A stretch of DNA of 64,000 nucleotides from Oceanimonas smirnovii ATCC BAA-899 (GTDB taxonomy: Bacteria > Pseudomonadota > Gammaproteobacteria > Enterobacterales > Aeromonadaceae). Of this stretch, positions 41,909-51,281 are shown piece by piece. Under the pieces are notes generated by a model that worked only from the letters and a program-made list of their open reading frames with translations, was not told the origin of the DNA and made no database searches. The translations under genes and the position numbers were made by a program. Positions within the stretch are counted from its first letter, which is position 1. Each line of letters begins with the position of its first letter. The stretch is from assembly GCF_000381965.1 (NCBI RefSeq), contig NZ_KB908469.1, positions 1-64,000 of the forward strand, written 5' to 3'.

Positions 41909-43291
41909 CTAATGCGGCAGTAATACCGTGGCCAGCAGGCCACCCCGGGAGTGATTGCTCAGGTGCAGTTCGCCGCCGTGCTGGTGTATTAAGGTGCGGG
42001 CAATGGCCAGCCCCAGTCCGATGCTGCCGTCTTCCAGATTGCGGGCGCTGTCCAGCCGGGTAAAGGGTTTGAACACTTCCTCCAGCTGATCCTCGGCAAT
42101 GCCGGGGCCAAAGTCACGAATAAGAATGCGAATATGACCGGGCTCGTCCAGCAGCCGCACTTCCACTCTGTTGCCGTATTTAATGCCGTTCTCCAGCAAG
42201 TTCTGCAGAGCCCGGCGCAGTGCCTGGCTGCGGCCATGAAATAAAATGGGCTCGCGTTCTTCCAATATCACCTTGTTGCCGGCGTCCTGCAGATCATCAC
42301 ACAGGCTCTGCACCAGGCTGGACAGATCCAGGTCCCGCATGGGCTCGTCCTGGCCGTCGTCCCGGGCAAAGCGCAGGGTGGCATTGAGCATTTGCTCCAT
42401 CCGTTTCAGCCCCTGTTGCAGCTTGTGTTTGTCTTCCCCTTCGGGCAAAAACTCGCAGCGCAGCTGCAGGCTGGTCAGTGGTGTGCGCAAATCGTGAGAA
42501 ATGGCGGCCAGCATGCGGGTGCGGTCGGTGACAAAGCGATCCAGCCGCTCCTGCATGCGGTTAAAGGCAGAAAGGGTATCGCGAATTTCGCTGGGACCGG
42601 TTTCCGGCAGCGGCTCGGCCTTGTCGCCCCGGCCCAGTTGTTCGGCCCGGCGTGCCAGCTGTTTAAGCGGCCGCGTAATGCGTTGCAGCAGCCAGATCAT
42701 CAGACCGGTGAGCAGGGCGGCCAACAGCCCCAGGGACAAGATAGCCCTGAGCGACCAGCCGGTATTCTCTGCGTCAACCAAAGAGGTGAAATGCAGCCAG
42801 ACGCCTTTATCCAGCTCAATACCACCATAAAGACGAATATCGGTACCATGCTGGTGATGAGGGCGGCGCTGGCGTGATTCTGACAGAGGAGGCAGAGCAT
42901 GGCCGCGTCCGGTTTCGGCATTAATATGAATGGCAAGGGGGGCCGGATAGCCCAGCCGGTTGCGCACGATGCGCTCAAACACCGGGTTGCGCTCACCGTC
43001 TTCGGGCGGCTGCCGGCTCAGGCTCAGCAACAGGGTTTCACTGCGGCTGGCGCGCAGTACTTCCTGCTGCAGCTCGGGAGGCGACTGATGTAATAAGCGG
43101 GTGACCGCCATCAGCCGCTGCAGAGTAAAGCGGCTGTTTACCAGCCCCAGTGCTTCTTCCCGTTCCAGCCGGTAAATTTGCAGGCTTACCAGCTGCACCA
43201 GCGCCAGGGCGCACAAGGCCACCAGAATAATCTGGCCGGTGAGGCTGCCCAACCAGAAGCGCAGCCGCTGCTTAATCTTCATGGTGCACAT
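41909..43291 (-). CDS. Sensor histidine kinase (EnvZ-like)
   Basis: About 460 residues from ATG 43291 (or ATG 43282, three codons later; both overlap the response-regulator gene). One membrane segment at residues ~14-38 and another at ~183-203 bracket a periplasmic domain of ~145 residues. A HAMP follows, then the H-box AAISHDLRTPLTSLQL, N-box NLLENGIKYG, and DFGPGIAE and GLGLAIART ATP-lid motifs. It pairs with the OmpR-type regulator. Given the divergent Spy-like gene, envelope stress or metal is a plausible signal (inferred). Confidence 0.92.
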   Translation of the reverse strand: MCTMKIKQRLRFWLGSLTGQIILVALCALALVQLVSLQIYRLEREEALGLVNSRFTLQRLMAVTRLLHQSPPELQQEVLRASRSETLLLSLSRQPPEDGERNPVFERIVRNRLGYPAPLAIHINAETGRGHALPPLSESRQRRPHHQHGTDIRLYGGIELDKGVWLHFTSLVDAENTGWSLRAILSLGLLAALLTGLMIWLLQRITRPLKQLARRAEQLGRGDKAEPLPETGPSEIRDTLSAFNRMQERLDRFVTDRTRMLAAISHDLRTPLTSLQLRCEFLPEGEDKHKLQQGLKRMEQMLNATLRFARDDGQDEPMRDLDLSSLVQSLCDDLQDAGNKVILEEREPILFHGRSQALRRALQNLLENGIKYGNRVEVRLLDEPGHIRILIRDFGPGIAEDQLEEVFKPFTRLDSARNLEDGSIGLGLAIARTLIHQHGGELHLSNHSRGGLLATVLLPH

Positions 43292-43997
43292 CCGCTGCCA
43301 GCATATAGCCGCCGCCCCAGATGGTTTTGATCAGCTCCGGATTTTTGGAGTCGGTTTCGAGTTTGCGCCGAAGCCGGCTGACCAGGGTGTCGATGGCCCG
43401 GTCAAAGGCCTGGGCTTCCCGGCCCCGGGCCAGATCCAGCAGCTGATCCCGGCTCAGCACTCTGTTTGGGTGCTGGGTAAAGACGTGCAGCAGATCAAAC
43501 TCGGCGGTACTCAGGCTGATAGTAATACCATTGGGGCCGGTCAGCTCCCGGCGTGCTGTGTTCAGCAGCCAGTGCCCAAAGCGTAATTTTTTTGGCATAT
43601 CGGCAGTGTGATGATGCTCGTTACCATGCTGGCGGCGCAGCACCGCCTTGATGCGGGCCAGCAGTTCGCGCGGATTAAAGGGTTTGGGCAGGTAATCGTC
43701 GGCCCCCATTTCCAAGCCGATAATGCGATCCGTGTCTTCGCCCATGGCAGTCAGCATTATAATGGGCACCTGATTGCCCTGGCCTCTGAGTTCCCGGCAC
43801 AGTGTCAGGCCGTCGTCGCCGGGCAGCATTAAATCAAGAATAATAAGATCGGGCTGGTGGCGGGCCAGATGCTGGCGCATGGCATGGCCATCGGGCACCG
43901 CCTGCACCCGGTAGCCATGCTGCTCCAGAAAGCGACGTAATAAATCGCGAATTTCTCCGTGATCGTCCACCACCAGTAACTCTTTACTCTTGTTCAT
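43272..43997 (-). CDS. OmpR-family response regulator
   Basis: A 241-residue regulator from ATG 43997 (AGGAG 6 bases before it); a longer reading upstream runs through the intergenic region and is rejected. The receiver domain has the acidic pair VVDDHGE, phospho-acceptor Asp in DLIILDLMLPGDDG and Lys in LPKPFNPREL. A winged-helix DNA-binding domain follows (LSTAEFDLLHVFTQHPNRVL, RRKLETDSKNPELIKTIWG). It is the first gene of a two-gene operon with the kinase and is divergent from the Spy-like gene, which is its probable target. Confidence 0.93.
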   Translation of the reverse strand: MNKSKELLVVDDHGEIRDLLRRFLEQHGYRVQAVPDGHAMRQHLARHQPDLIILDLMLPGDDGLTLCRELRGQGNQVPIIMLTAMGEDTDRIIGLEMGADDYLPKPFNPRELLARIKAVLRRQHGNEHHHTADMPKKLRFGHWLLNTARRELTGPNGITISLSTAEFDLLHVFTQHPNRVLSRDQLLDLARGREAQAFDRAIDTLVSRLRRKLETDSKNPELIKTIWGGGYMLAADVHHED

Positions 43998-44053
43998 TGT
44001 GCTCTCCTGCCATACCGGGCTCAGTATAGGTGCCGCCATGGCGGAAATAATGT

Positions 44054-44088
44054 CAAAGTGTGTCAGTGTGCGGCGTTGTGACACTTTG
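44054..44088. promoter_or_regulatory. Inverted repeat between response regulator and Spy-like gene
   Basis: CAAAGTGT (44054-44061) and ACACTTTG (44081-44088) form an exact 8-bp inverted repeat, with extra GTGTCAGTGT words between them. Located in the divergent promoter region 43998-44175, it is a candidate binding site for the response regulator. Confidence 0.45.
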
Positions 44089-44175
44089 TTGCAAAAAACG
44101 GCCTGTCCGACACAGTTTGCTGACAATCTCCTGCTTTACTGAATAGCGTATTCATCAGTTCGGGAGAACATTATT

Positions 44176-44640
44176 ATGAAAACTCGTCACACTGCTTTGT
44201 TACTTGCCGCCAGTTTACTGACCCTGCCCGCTTTGGCTGTGGCTGCTCATCATGGAGGCGAAGGCAGAGGCCCCATGGCTGAAGAATGCCACCATGGCCA
44301 GATGAAAGGTCACCACGGCAAGGGCCATGGCTATCATGGCAAGCGCCACCATGACGGCAAGGCCATGAGCCCGGCCCGCTTTGAGCAGCGACTCAAGGCC
44401 CGCATGGAAAAACTGGAAACGCCCGAGCTCAAGGCTCAGTTCATCAATACTCAGAAAGCCCGTCTGAATATGATGGAGCAAAAGCAGCAGCTGCACCGGC
44501 TGATGGCCGAACAGCGGGCCGGCAATGAGACCAATGAAGAGCTGAAAACGGCCATGCTGGAAAAGATTGCTGCCGACAGTACGCTGAAACAGCAAAAGCT
44601 GAAACTGATGCACGATGCTCTGAACACGCTGGAAAACTGA
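44176..44640 (+). CDS. His-rich Spy/CpxP-like periplasmic protein
   Basis: A 154-residue protein with a signal peptide (LLLAASLLTLPALAVA) and a mature N-terminus very rich in His and Gly (HHGGEGRG, ECHHGQMKGHHGKGHGYHGK) that should bind Zn, Ni or Cu. The rest is a long helical domain (FEQRLKARMEKLETPELKAQ) similar to Spy/CpxP/ZraP-type chaperones. Divergence from a two-component operon resembles cpxP-cpxRA and zraP-zraSR. Probably a periplasmic chaperone or metal buffer induced by that system. Confidence 0.78.
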   Translation: MKTRHTALLLAASLLTLPALAVAAHHGGEGRGPMAEECHHGQMKGHHGKGHGYHGKRHHDGKAMSPARFEQRLKARMEKLETPELKAQFINTQKARLNMMEQKQQLHRLMAEQRAGNETNEELKTAMLEKIAADSTLKQQKLKLMHDALNTLEN

Positions 44641-45117
44641 TCAGGGGGTGACGTCTCTGTCGATGGGCTGCTGCAGTGAGATCAGCGTTTCGGTAGACTG
44701 AATCTCCTCAATCGGCTGCAGGCGGTGGATCAGTACCTGCTGCAGCTCGTCAATGGAGCGGGTCATGACCTTGATAAAAATATTGTAATGGCCCGTGGTG
44801 TAATAGGCTTCCACCACTTCTTCCAGCGCCTCCAGCTGCGCCAGCGCCCGCGGATAATCCCGGGCGCTTTTTAGTATGATGCCAATAAAGCAGCACACAT
44901 CGTAACCCAGCTTCTTGCCGTTTACCTGTACGCGGGTGCCTTCAATAATGCCGGCCTGCTTCATTTTTTCTACCCGCACATGAATGGTGCCCGGGCTCAC
45001 CTGAAAACGCTTGGCCAGCTCCGCATAGGGCGTGCGGGCATTGTCCATCAGTGCCCTCAGAATGGATTTGTCCAGATTGTCGATTCGATAATGTGCGTCG
45101 CCTTTTTCCATGTGCAT
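44641..45117 (-). CDS. asnC: Transcriptional regulator AsnC
   Basis: A 158-residue Lrp/AsnC-family protein. The N-terminal HTH (NLDKSILRALMDNARTPYAE, RFQVSPGTIHVRVEKMKQAG) is followed by a RAM effector domain (GYDVCCFIGIILK, YYTTGHYNIFIKVMTRSIDE). It is divergent from asnA, as in E. coli, where AsnC activates asnA and is relieved by asparagine. The start is ATG 45117; ATG 45111 two codons later is also possible. Confidence 0.95.
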   Translation of the reverse strand: MHMEKGDAHYRIDNLDKSILRALMDNARTPYAELAKRFQVSPGTIHVRVEKMKQAGIIEGTRVQVNGKKLGYDVCCFIGIILKSARDYPRALAQLEALEEVVEAYYTTGHYNIFIKVMTRSIDELQQVLIHRLQPIEEIQSTETLISLQQPIDRDVTP

Positions 45118-45253
45118 TTATCAGATCCTTAAAAAAATGGCTTTGTATTAGTGAATTTAAGATCATAAAGGAGTTTTTGCCAGTGGTTGTTGAATTTGAT
45201 GTTTGTTTCCATGATTATTCTTCAAAACCAATCAGCAAGCTCAGGTGAATGAG

Positions 45254-46246
45254 ATGAAAAAAGCTTATATTGAACGTCAACGCCAAATCCGTTTTGTGAA
45301 AGAGTATTTCTCCGGCCAGCTGGCGCAGCAGCTCAATTTGCTGGAAGTTCAGGCTCCTATTCTCAGCCGTCTGGGCGATGGCATGCAGGACAACTTGTCC
45401 GGTGCCGAAAAAGCCGTACAGGTAAAAGTAAAGGCCATTCCCGGCGAGCGTTATGAAGTGGTGCACTCCCTGGCCAAATGGAAGCGTCATACGTTGGGAC
45501 GTTTTGGCTTTGAGCCGGGTGAGGGCATTTATACGCACATGAAGGCACTGCGCCCTGATGAGGATCGCTTAAGCCCCATTCACTCCGTGTATGTGGATCA
45601 GTGGGACTGGGAGCAGGTGATCAGCGCCGAACAGCGCCATGAAGGTTATCTGGTACAGACCGTTGAGCGCATTTATGGTGCCATCAAACGCACCGAGCAG
45701 GCCGCTGCCGACGAGTTTGGTATTACCCCCTTTCTGCCTGAAAAAATTCATGTATTGCATGCGGAAGAGCTGCTGGCCCGTTATCCGGAGCTGGATGCCA
45801 AGGGCCGTGAGCGTGCCATTGCCAGGGAAATGGGTGCCGTCTTCCTGGTGGGTATCGGTGGCAAGCTGAGCCATGGCGACAGCCACGATATGCGCGCCCC
45901 TGACTATGACGACTGGTCTACTGAAAGCAAAACCGGCCTGGCCGGCCTCAACGGCGACATTCTGGTGTGGAACCCGGTACTGGAAGATGCTTTTGAGCTG
46001 TCTTCCATGGGCATTCGAGTGGATCAGGAAGCCCTGCGTCGTCAGCTGGCGCTGACCGGTAACGAAGACCGCGCCAGCCAGGAGTGGCATCAGGCACTGC
46101 TGGCCGGCGGCCTGCCCCAGACCATAGGTGGTGGCATCGGTCAGTCCCGTCTTGCCATGCTGCTGCTGCAACTCAGCCATATCGGCCAGGTACAGTGCGG
46201 TGTATGGCCGGCCGAGCTGAGCGCAACCGTAGACGATCTGCTGTAA
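45254..46246 (+). CDS. asnA: Aspartate-ammonia ligase
   Basis: A 330-residue ATP-dependent asparagine synthetase of the class II aminoacyl-tRNA-synthetase fold, same length as E. coli AsnA when started at ATG 45254 (AGGTGA upstream; a GTG at 45245 is less likely). Marks include VEKRHT-like region [30 protein letters not shown] and the C-terminal [17 protein letters not shown]. It makes asparagine from aspartate, ammonia and ATP. Divergently regulated by AsnC. Confidence 0.96.
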   Translation: MKKAYIERQRQIRFVKEYFSGQLAQQLNLLEVQAPILSRLGDGMQDNLSGAEKAVQVKVKAIPGERYEVVHSLAKWKRHTLGRFGFEPGEGIYTHMKALRPDEDRLSPIHSVYVDQWDWEQVISAEQRHEGYLVQTVERIYGAIKRTEQAAADEFGITPFLPEKIHVLHAEELLARYPELDAKGRERAIAREMGAVFLVGIGGKLSHGDSHDMRAPDYDDWSTESKTGLAGLNGDILVWNPVLEDAFELSSMGIRVDQEALRRQLALTGNEDRASQEWHQALLAGGLPQTIGGGIGQSRLAMLLLQLSHIGQVQCGVWPAELSATVDDLL

Positions 46247-46272
46247 CATAACCGGGCACAGCAACCAAAAAG

Positions 46273-46297
46273 GGGGCACTGATACAGTGCCCCTTAT
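46273..46297. terminator. Terminator between asnA and CBS gene
   Basis: A 9-bp perfect stem GGGGCACTG / CAGTGCCCC with loop ATA, followed by TTATTGT on the right and preceded by AAAAA on the left, so it can serve both convergent genes. Confidence 0.85.
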
Positions 46298-46316
46298 TGT
46301 ATCCGGTCAAGAATGA

Positions 46317-46727
46317 TCAGGTTGCCAGACAGGTCTTCAGCTGATTGTTTAAAAAGCTCATGACCTGATGGCGGGTGACCATACCAATCACCTTTTTGCC
46401 TTCTACTACCGGATACAGCTTGGGTTTGGGCCCGCCCATGGTGCGGGCCAGTTCAAATACATCGGTATCTGTGGTGACGCTGAGCGGATCCTGGCGCATC
46501 AGGTCAGATACCACGACCCGGTTATCGCAGTGATAGCTGGCACCCAGCAGTTTGGGAATGCAGTCCTGCTCCGACAGAAAACCAATCAGCTGTCGCTGGT
46601 TGTCGACCACCGGCAGCCCGCTCAGACCCGAGTCCAGCATGCGATCCAGTGCTTCCGACATCGACATGTCTGCGGTCAGCATGGGCACACTGTGCCGCAT
46701 AATTTCACCCACTGTTGCCATGGTCAT
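46317..46727 (-). CDS. Tandem CBS-domain protein
   Basis: A 136-residue protein made of two CBS domains: first MRHSVPMLTADMSMSEALDR to GLPVVDNQRQLIGFLSEQDC, second LMRQDPLSVTTDTDVFELA to LYPVVEGKKVIGMVTRHQV. CBS pairs bind adenine nucleotides and usually regulate a partner enzyme. Here the protein stands alone and no partner is evident. A small cytoplasmic energy-sensing role is possible. Confidence 0.88.
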   Translation of the reverse strand: MTMATVGEIMRHSVPMLTADMSMSEALDRMLDSGLSGLPVVDNQRQLIGFLSEQDCIPKLLGASYHCDNRVVVSDLMRQDPLSVTTDTDVFELARTMGGPKPKLYPVVEGKKVIGMVTRHQVMSFLNNQLKTCLAT

Positions 46728-46938
46728 TCTCCCTTAAGTAACTGATATACCGATTGTGGCAGGCATTGCTCCGCTAAGCCAATCGGCGGTCCCGTTGTTA
46801 TTGATAGCTAATACAGCAAGCCCGATATCAGCATAGTCCGAGGGCAAATACGTCATCCAGTACAATACCTGCTCAGCCTTTAGCGCTGATTTTGTTATTC
46901 TGGCCTGCTTATCACCAGCATTAAGGAGCAAGGAGCGA

Positions 46939-48378
46939 ATGTCAAAAGCGGCCAGGGGATTTGCACCCCGTTCATTACTGCGCCTGGTTCTTATCGCTTT
47001 TATCCTGGTATTGCTGCCGCTTATTTTGCTGGTCATTCAGAACAGCCGCACCCTGGAACAGGTTAACCGGCTGGCGGAAGAGGGCATACAGAGTGCGGTT
47101 ATCGACACGCGCCGCGCCTCGGACATGAATGATCTGGCGCTGGATATGGAAAGGGCCATTCGGCGCTATGCGGTGCTGGAAGTGCCGGATCTGCGGCTGC
47201 ATTATCTGCGGCTGCTGGAGCGTTATCGTATTGAGATGGAAGCACTGCTGAAGGTGGTGGATGCCGGTGAGCTGGATGCGTCACTGCGGGACCAGCTGAT
47301 AGAGCTGGTGGACCTGGCTCAGGCCAGCGGTGCCGACATTCGTGAACGGGTAGGCATTTTTGATCTGTTCAGTCAGGCCAATGTAGAGCTGGACCGGCTG
47401 GCCCGGGAGCAGATTGATGTGCGTATCAGCCGCATTCGCGAGCAGGTGGCGGAAGTGCGCCGGCGCATGTGGCTGCTGAGCGGTGGTCTGGGTGGTGCCA
47501 GTCTGGTGCTGGCGCTGCTGTTTACCTATCTGATTATTCGCCCGGTACGTCAGCTTGAAAAACGTATTCTGGGGCTGGGAGACGGCATGGCACCCGATGA
47601 GCGTCCCATCAGTGGCCCCGCCGAGCTGGTGGAGCTGGGCGAGCGGCTGCGCTGGCTGCATTACCGGCTGAGAGAGCTGGAAGCCCAGAAATTGCAGTTT
47701 TTACGGCATTTATCCCATGAGCTGAAAACCCCCCTGGCCAGTCTCAGGGAAGGGGCCGACTTGCTGGCGGAAAAAGTGACCGGCCCGCTGACCGCTGAGC
47801 AGGAGGAAATTTGTGAGCTGCTGGTAGATAACAGCTACCGGCTGCAGGGCCTGATTGAGCAGCTGCTGGACTATAACCGCATTCAGCAGGTGCAGGTCTA
47901 TCATCAGCCGGTAGATCTTAAGCCCCTGCTGAATGAAAGCCTGGATGCGCATCGCCTTGCCATCGAAAACAAGGGCATGACAGTACAGCTGGAGCTGGAT
48001 GATGAGCAGCCTCTGGCCGATAATCACCGGCTGCGGCTGGTGCTGGAAAATCTGATTTCCAATGCGGTTAACTACGGCGATAAAAACGGCAGCATTCACA
48101 TTTATACCCGAGCCTGTGAGCAGGAGTATGTGCTCAGTGTGGCCAACACCGGTCAGTCCATTCCCGAGGCGGACAGAGAGCGTATTTTTGAGCCTTTTGT
48201 GCAGGGTAGTCAGGAGCGCAAAGGCGTGCTGAAGGGCTCTGGCATCGGGCTCAGTATTGCCCGTGAGTCGGCCATCAGTATGGGTGGCCGGCTGACACTG
48301 GATTCTACCAAAACCGGGTGGGTTCGATTTGAACTGGGTCTGCCCTTACATGAGAGCAAGGAACCAAACCATGACTAA
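46939..48378 (+). CDS. glrK: Sensor histidine kinase GlrK (QseE)
   Basis: A 479-residue kinase with a membrane segment at ~15-37 (VLIAFILVLLPLILLVIQN), a helical periplasmic domain, a second segment at ~178-200, HAMP, then H-box HLSHELKTPLASLREGADLL, N-box NLISNAVNYG and GSGIGLSIARES. Together with qseG and glrR it forms the known glrK-qseG-glrR operon, which in enterics responds to envelope conditions and controls the sRNA GlmY and sigma-E genes. AGGAGCAAGGAGCGA precedes the ATG. Confidence 0.92.
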   Translation: MSKAARGFAPRSLLRLVLIAFILVLLPLILLVIQNSRTLEQVNRLAEEGIQSAVIDTRRASDMNDLALDMERAIRRYAVLEVPDLRLHYLRLLERYRIEMEALLKVVDAGELDASLRDQLIELVDLAQASGADIRERVGIFDLFSQANVELDRLAREQIDVRISRIREQVAEVRRRMWLLSGGLGGASLVLALLFTYLIIRPVRQLEKRILGLGDGMAPDERPISGPAELVELGERLRWLHYRLRELEAQKLQFLRHLSHELKTPLASLREGADLLAEKVTGPLTAEQEEICELLVDNSYRLQGLIEQLLDYNRIQQVQVYHQPVDLKPLLNESLDAHRLAIENKGMTVQLELDDEQPLADNHRLRLVLENLISNAVNYGDKNGSIHIYTRACEQEYVLSVANTGQSIPEADRERIFEPFVQGSQERKGVLKGSGIGLSIARESAISMGGRLTLDSTKTGWVRFELGLPLHESKEPNHD

Positions 48379-48868
48379 ATTTCTGGTCTCCGGCGTGCTG
48401 GCACTGTTCCTTACCGGCTGCAGCAGCACCGGACTTTTCTCCTTTGGAGAGGAACAGATGCCCAAGATGCTGGAAGGCAGCAGCCATGATGATTTGATGT
48501 ACTGGCTGGAGTTGTCGCATACCATAGTGCAGAGTGCTGAAGCCGAGCGTCTGAATGAAATCAAGCAGCTGCAGCAGTCACCCGCCCAGGATGAACTGGT
48601 GCTGGCACTCTGGCTCAGTCACCCCAAGGCCAACCTGGCTCAGCGTCAGCAGGCGCAGCAGCTGTTTGCCAGGGCGCTGCCCGGCGTTAACACTCGTCTG
48701 CAGCAGTTTTTTGCCATTCATCAGAGCTACAATCGAGAGATGATTACCTTTAACCGGGTGATCACCGACCGCCAGCAGCAGATTAATGTACTCACCCAAA
48801 AACTGAATGAGCTGGCCACCATTGATGAGCAAATCAGTGAACGGCGTTATCAGGGAGGTGAACAATGA
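48371..48868 (+). CDS. qseG: Lipoprotein QseG
   Basis: A 165-residue outer-membrane lipoprotein from ATG 48371, overlapping the glrK end by 8 bases. The lipobox LFLTGC ends a clear signal peptide. The mature protein is helical (EAERLNEIKQLQQ, RQQAQQLFARALPG) with a C-terminal coiled coil. QseG interacts with GlrK and is needed for its signalling. Its place between kinase and regulator is the conserved order. It overlaps glrR by 4 bases (ATGA). Confidence 0.88.
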   Translation: MTKFLVSGVLALFLTGCSSTGLFSFGEEQMPKMLEGSSHDDLMYWLELSHTIVQSAEAERLNEIKQLQQSPAQDELVLALWLSHPKANLAQRQQAQQLFARALPGVNTRLQQFFAIHQSYNREMITFNRVITDRQQQINVLTQKLNELATIDEQISERRYQGGEQ

Positions 48869-50205
48869 CCCGCAAGGCCCGCATTCTGCTGGTGGATGAT
48901 GATGCCAGCTTGCTGAAATTGCTGGGATTAAGGCTGCGCAGTGAAGGCTTTGAGGTTGCGACGGCCACTTCCGGTGCCGAAGCGCTGGAATGGCTGGAGC
49001 AACACAGGCCCGAGCTGGTGCTCAGTGATTTGCGTATGGACGGCATGGACGGCCTGGCACTGTTTGATCGCATTCAGCACAAGCATGTGGGGCTGCCGGT
49101 GGTGATTATGACTGCCCATGGCTCCATTACTGATGCCGTGTCGGCTACTCGTTCCGGTGTGTTTGGCTTTCTCACCAAGCCAATTGATAAAGAAGCCCTG
49201 CGTCAGACCATTAACGAGGCGCTGGCGGTGTCTTTGCCGGCTTTTGAAAACGACTGGCAGCACGACATGCTGACCCGCAGCCCGGCCATGACCGGCGTGC
49301 TGGAGCAGGCCCGGCGCATTGCTCCGCTGGATATCAGCGTGCTGATCACAGGTCCGGCAGGGGCCGGTAAGGAGCTGATGGCGCGCACGCTGCACAAGGC
49401 CAGCCCGCGGCGGGATCACCCCTTTATGGTGCTGAACTGTGGCTCCCTGACCGAGCCTTTGCTGGAGTCCGAGCTGTTCGGCCACGTGCGCGGTGCCTTT
49501 GACGGAGCCGATGCCGACTACTCGGGGGCATTAATTAATGCTCATGGCGGCACCTTGCTGCTGGAAGAAGTGGATGAACTGCCGGTCCGGCTGCAGGCGC
49601 GGCTGCTGCGCGCCATGGAGCAGCAGGAAGTGCGCCCCAGGGGCAGTGAACGCAGCATTACCACTGATGTGCGGGTGCTCTCGGCCACCAGTCGTGACAT
49701 GGTGGATGCCATGGAGCAGGAGCGCTTTCGGGAGGATCTGTTCTATCGGCTGAACGTGGTGAATCTGGCACTGCCGGCGCTGAAAGAGCGTCCGGAAGAT
49801 ATTCCGCTGCTGGCCCGGCACTTTCTGGAGCAAATTCGCCAGCGCCAGACCACTCAGGTGACCGGCTTTGCCCCCGAGGCGCTGTCGTTACTGGCGGCGG
49901 CCCACTGGCCGGGCAATGTGCGCGAGCTGCGCAATCTGGTCGAGCAGGCGGTGGCCATGGCGTCGGCACCGGTGATCAGTGCCCAGCTGGTAGAAAGCAT
50001 TCTGTCTGCCAGTGATGAGCAGTTTCCTACCTTTAATGAAGCCCGGGCCGAGTTTGAGCGCATGTACCTTAACAAGATACTGCGCATGACCGATGGCAAC
50101 GTCACCCAGGCGGCGGGGCTGGCCGGGCGCAACCGTACCGATTTTTACAAACTGCTCAGCCGCCATGGCATAGAAGCCGGTACCTTTAAGCGCAAGAGCA
50201 GCTGA
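48865..50205 (+). CDS. glrR: Sigma-54-type response regulator GlrR (QseF), with variant AAA+ motifs
   Basis: A 446-residue regulator: receiver with Asp in [20 protein letters not shown]+ domain from ~130 to 365, Fis-type HTH at the C-terminus ([20 protein letters not shown]). Walker A is GPAGAGKE. Two key motifs differ from the family: the sigma-54 contact loop reads GAFDGA (family GAFTGA), and Walker B reads LLLEEVDEL, with Glu in place of the first Asp of FLDEIGDL. The Arg finger region [11 protein letters not shown] is intact. It may act with an altered mechanism or without sigma-54; this is inference. Confidence 0.93.
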   Translation: MTRKARILLVDDDASLLKLLGLRLRSEGFEVATATSGAEALEWLEQHRPELVLSDLRMDGMDGLALFDRIQHKHVGLPVVIMTAHGSITDAVSATRSGVFGFLTKPIDKEALRQTINEALAVSLPAFENDWQHDMLTRSPAMTGVLEQARRIAPLDISVLITGPAGAGKELMARTLHKASPRRDHPFMVLNCGSLTEPLLESELFGHVRGAFDGADADYSGALINAHGGTLLLEEVDELPVRLQARLLRAMEQQEVRPRGSERSITTDVRVLSATSRDMVDAMEQERFREDLFYRLNVVNLALPALKERPEDIPLLARHFLEQIRQRQTTQVTGFAPEALSLLAAAHWPGNVRELRNLVEQAVAMASAPVISAQLVESILSASDEQFPTFNEARAEFERMYLNKILRMTDGNVTQAAGLAGRNRTDFYKLLSRHGIEAGTFKRKSS

Positions 50206-50264
50206 CGAAAGTTTTTTCCGCGTATCATGCTCTTTGTATACAAGTTTCGTCTGCAGGAGTATTC

Positions 50265-51281
50265 ATGTTAATCAGGGTTCGCAAAAAGTCTGAGCTGAAA
50301 GAGCATCAGGTTACCCCGGAAGCCATCTATAAGCAGCGCCGTCGCATTGTACAGGGGCTGGGGCTGGGTGCAGCCGCGCTCAGTCTGCCCGCCGGTGCCA
50401 ATGTGCTCAGCAACCTGCTGGGCAAAGACGAGCCGGCCGCCGTCAGTGATTTTGGCCGCAAGCCACTGGTGTTCAGCCAGCCTGATGCCTACCAGCCGGC
50501 GCTGACGCCCACCGCCGAACAGGTGGCCACCAGCTATAACAATTTTTTTGAATTCGGTACCGACAAATCGGATCCGGTGCGGTTCGCTCAAGGGCTCAAA
50601 ACCGAGCCCTGGACCATTGAAATTGACGGCGAAGTAGAAAAGCCCCAGACCATAGATGTGTGGGCCTGGATGGAAAAACAACAGCTGGAAGAGCGCATTT
50701 ACCGCCACCGCTGTGTAGAAGCCTGGTCCATGGTCATTCCCTGGCTGGGGGTGCCTCTGGCCAGCATTATCAAGGCGGCCAACCCTACTTCCAAAGCCAA
50801 ATACGTGGCCTTTGAAACCCTGTACGACCCCGAGCAGATGCGCGGCCAGGCCTCCCGCTATGTGGGCGGCGGCATTGATTACCCCTATGTAGAAGGGCTG
50901 CGCATGGATGAAGCCATTCACCCGCTCAGCATGCTGGTGGTGGGTATGTATGGCAAAACCCTGCCTAACCAGAACGGTGCACCGGTGCGGCTGGTAGTAC
51001 CCTGGAAATATGGCTTTAAAGGTATCAAGTCAATTGTGCGCATCAGCCTCACCGAGCACGAGCCACCCAGCACCTGGAACAAGCTGGCTTCTTACGAATA
51101 TGGCTTTTATGCCAACGTAAACCCCAACGTGGATCATCCGCGCTGGAGCCAGGCCAGTGAGCGCGCCATTGGTGCCGGCGGCCTGTTTGGCAGCGAGCGC
51201 AAACCCACGTTAATGTTTAACGGCTATGAAGAAGAAGTGGCCTCACTGTATGCCGGCATGGATTTGAGGAAGTTCTACTGA
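50265..51281 (+). CDS. msrP: Periplasmic methionine-sulfoxide reductase, molybdopterin subunit MsrP
   Basis: A 338-residue molybdoenzyme with a twin-arginine-type signal ([20 protein letters not shown]) and the Mo-binding Cys in [18 protein letters not shown]. Other marks are [17 protein letters not shown] and the C-terminal [18 protein letters not shown]. It repairs oxidised methionines of envelope proteins. It overlaps its haem-membrane partner msrQ by one base. Confidence 0.95.
   Translation: MLIRVRKKSELKEHQVTPEAIYKQRRRIVQGLGLGAAALSLPAGANVLSNLLGKDEPAAVSDFGRKPLVFSQPDAYQPALTPTAEQVATSYNNFFEFGTDKSDPVRFAQGLKTEPWTIEIDGEVEKPQTIDVWAWMEKQQLEERIYRHRCVEAWSMVIPWLGVPLASIIKAANPTSKAKYVAFETLYDPEQMRGQASRYVGGGIDYPYVEGLRMDEAIHPLSMLVVGMYGKTLPNQNGAPVRLVVPWKYGFKGIKSIVRISLTEHEPPSTWNKLASYEYGFYANVNPNVDHPRWSQASERAIGAGGLFGSERKPTLMFNGYEEEVASLYAGMDLRKFY

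Noticed and set aside
40870-42063. Plus-strand open frame of ~397 codons
   Set aside because: Antisense to metY and the 3' end of the kinase gene. No recognisable motif.
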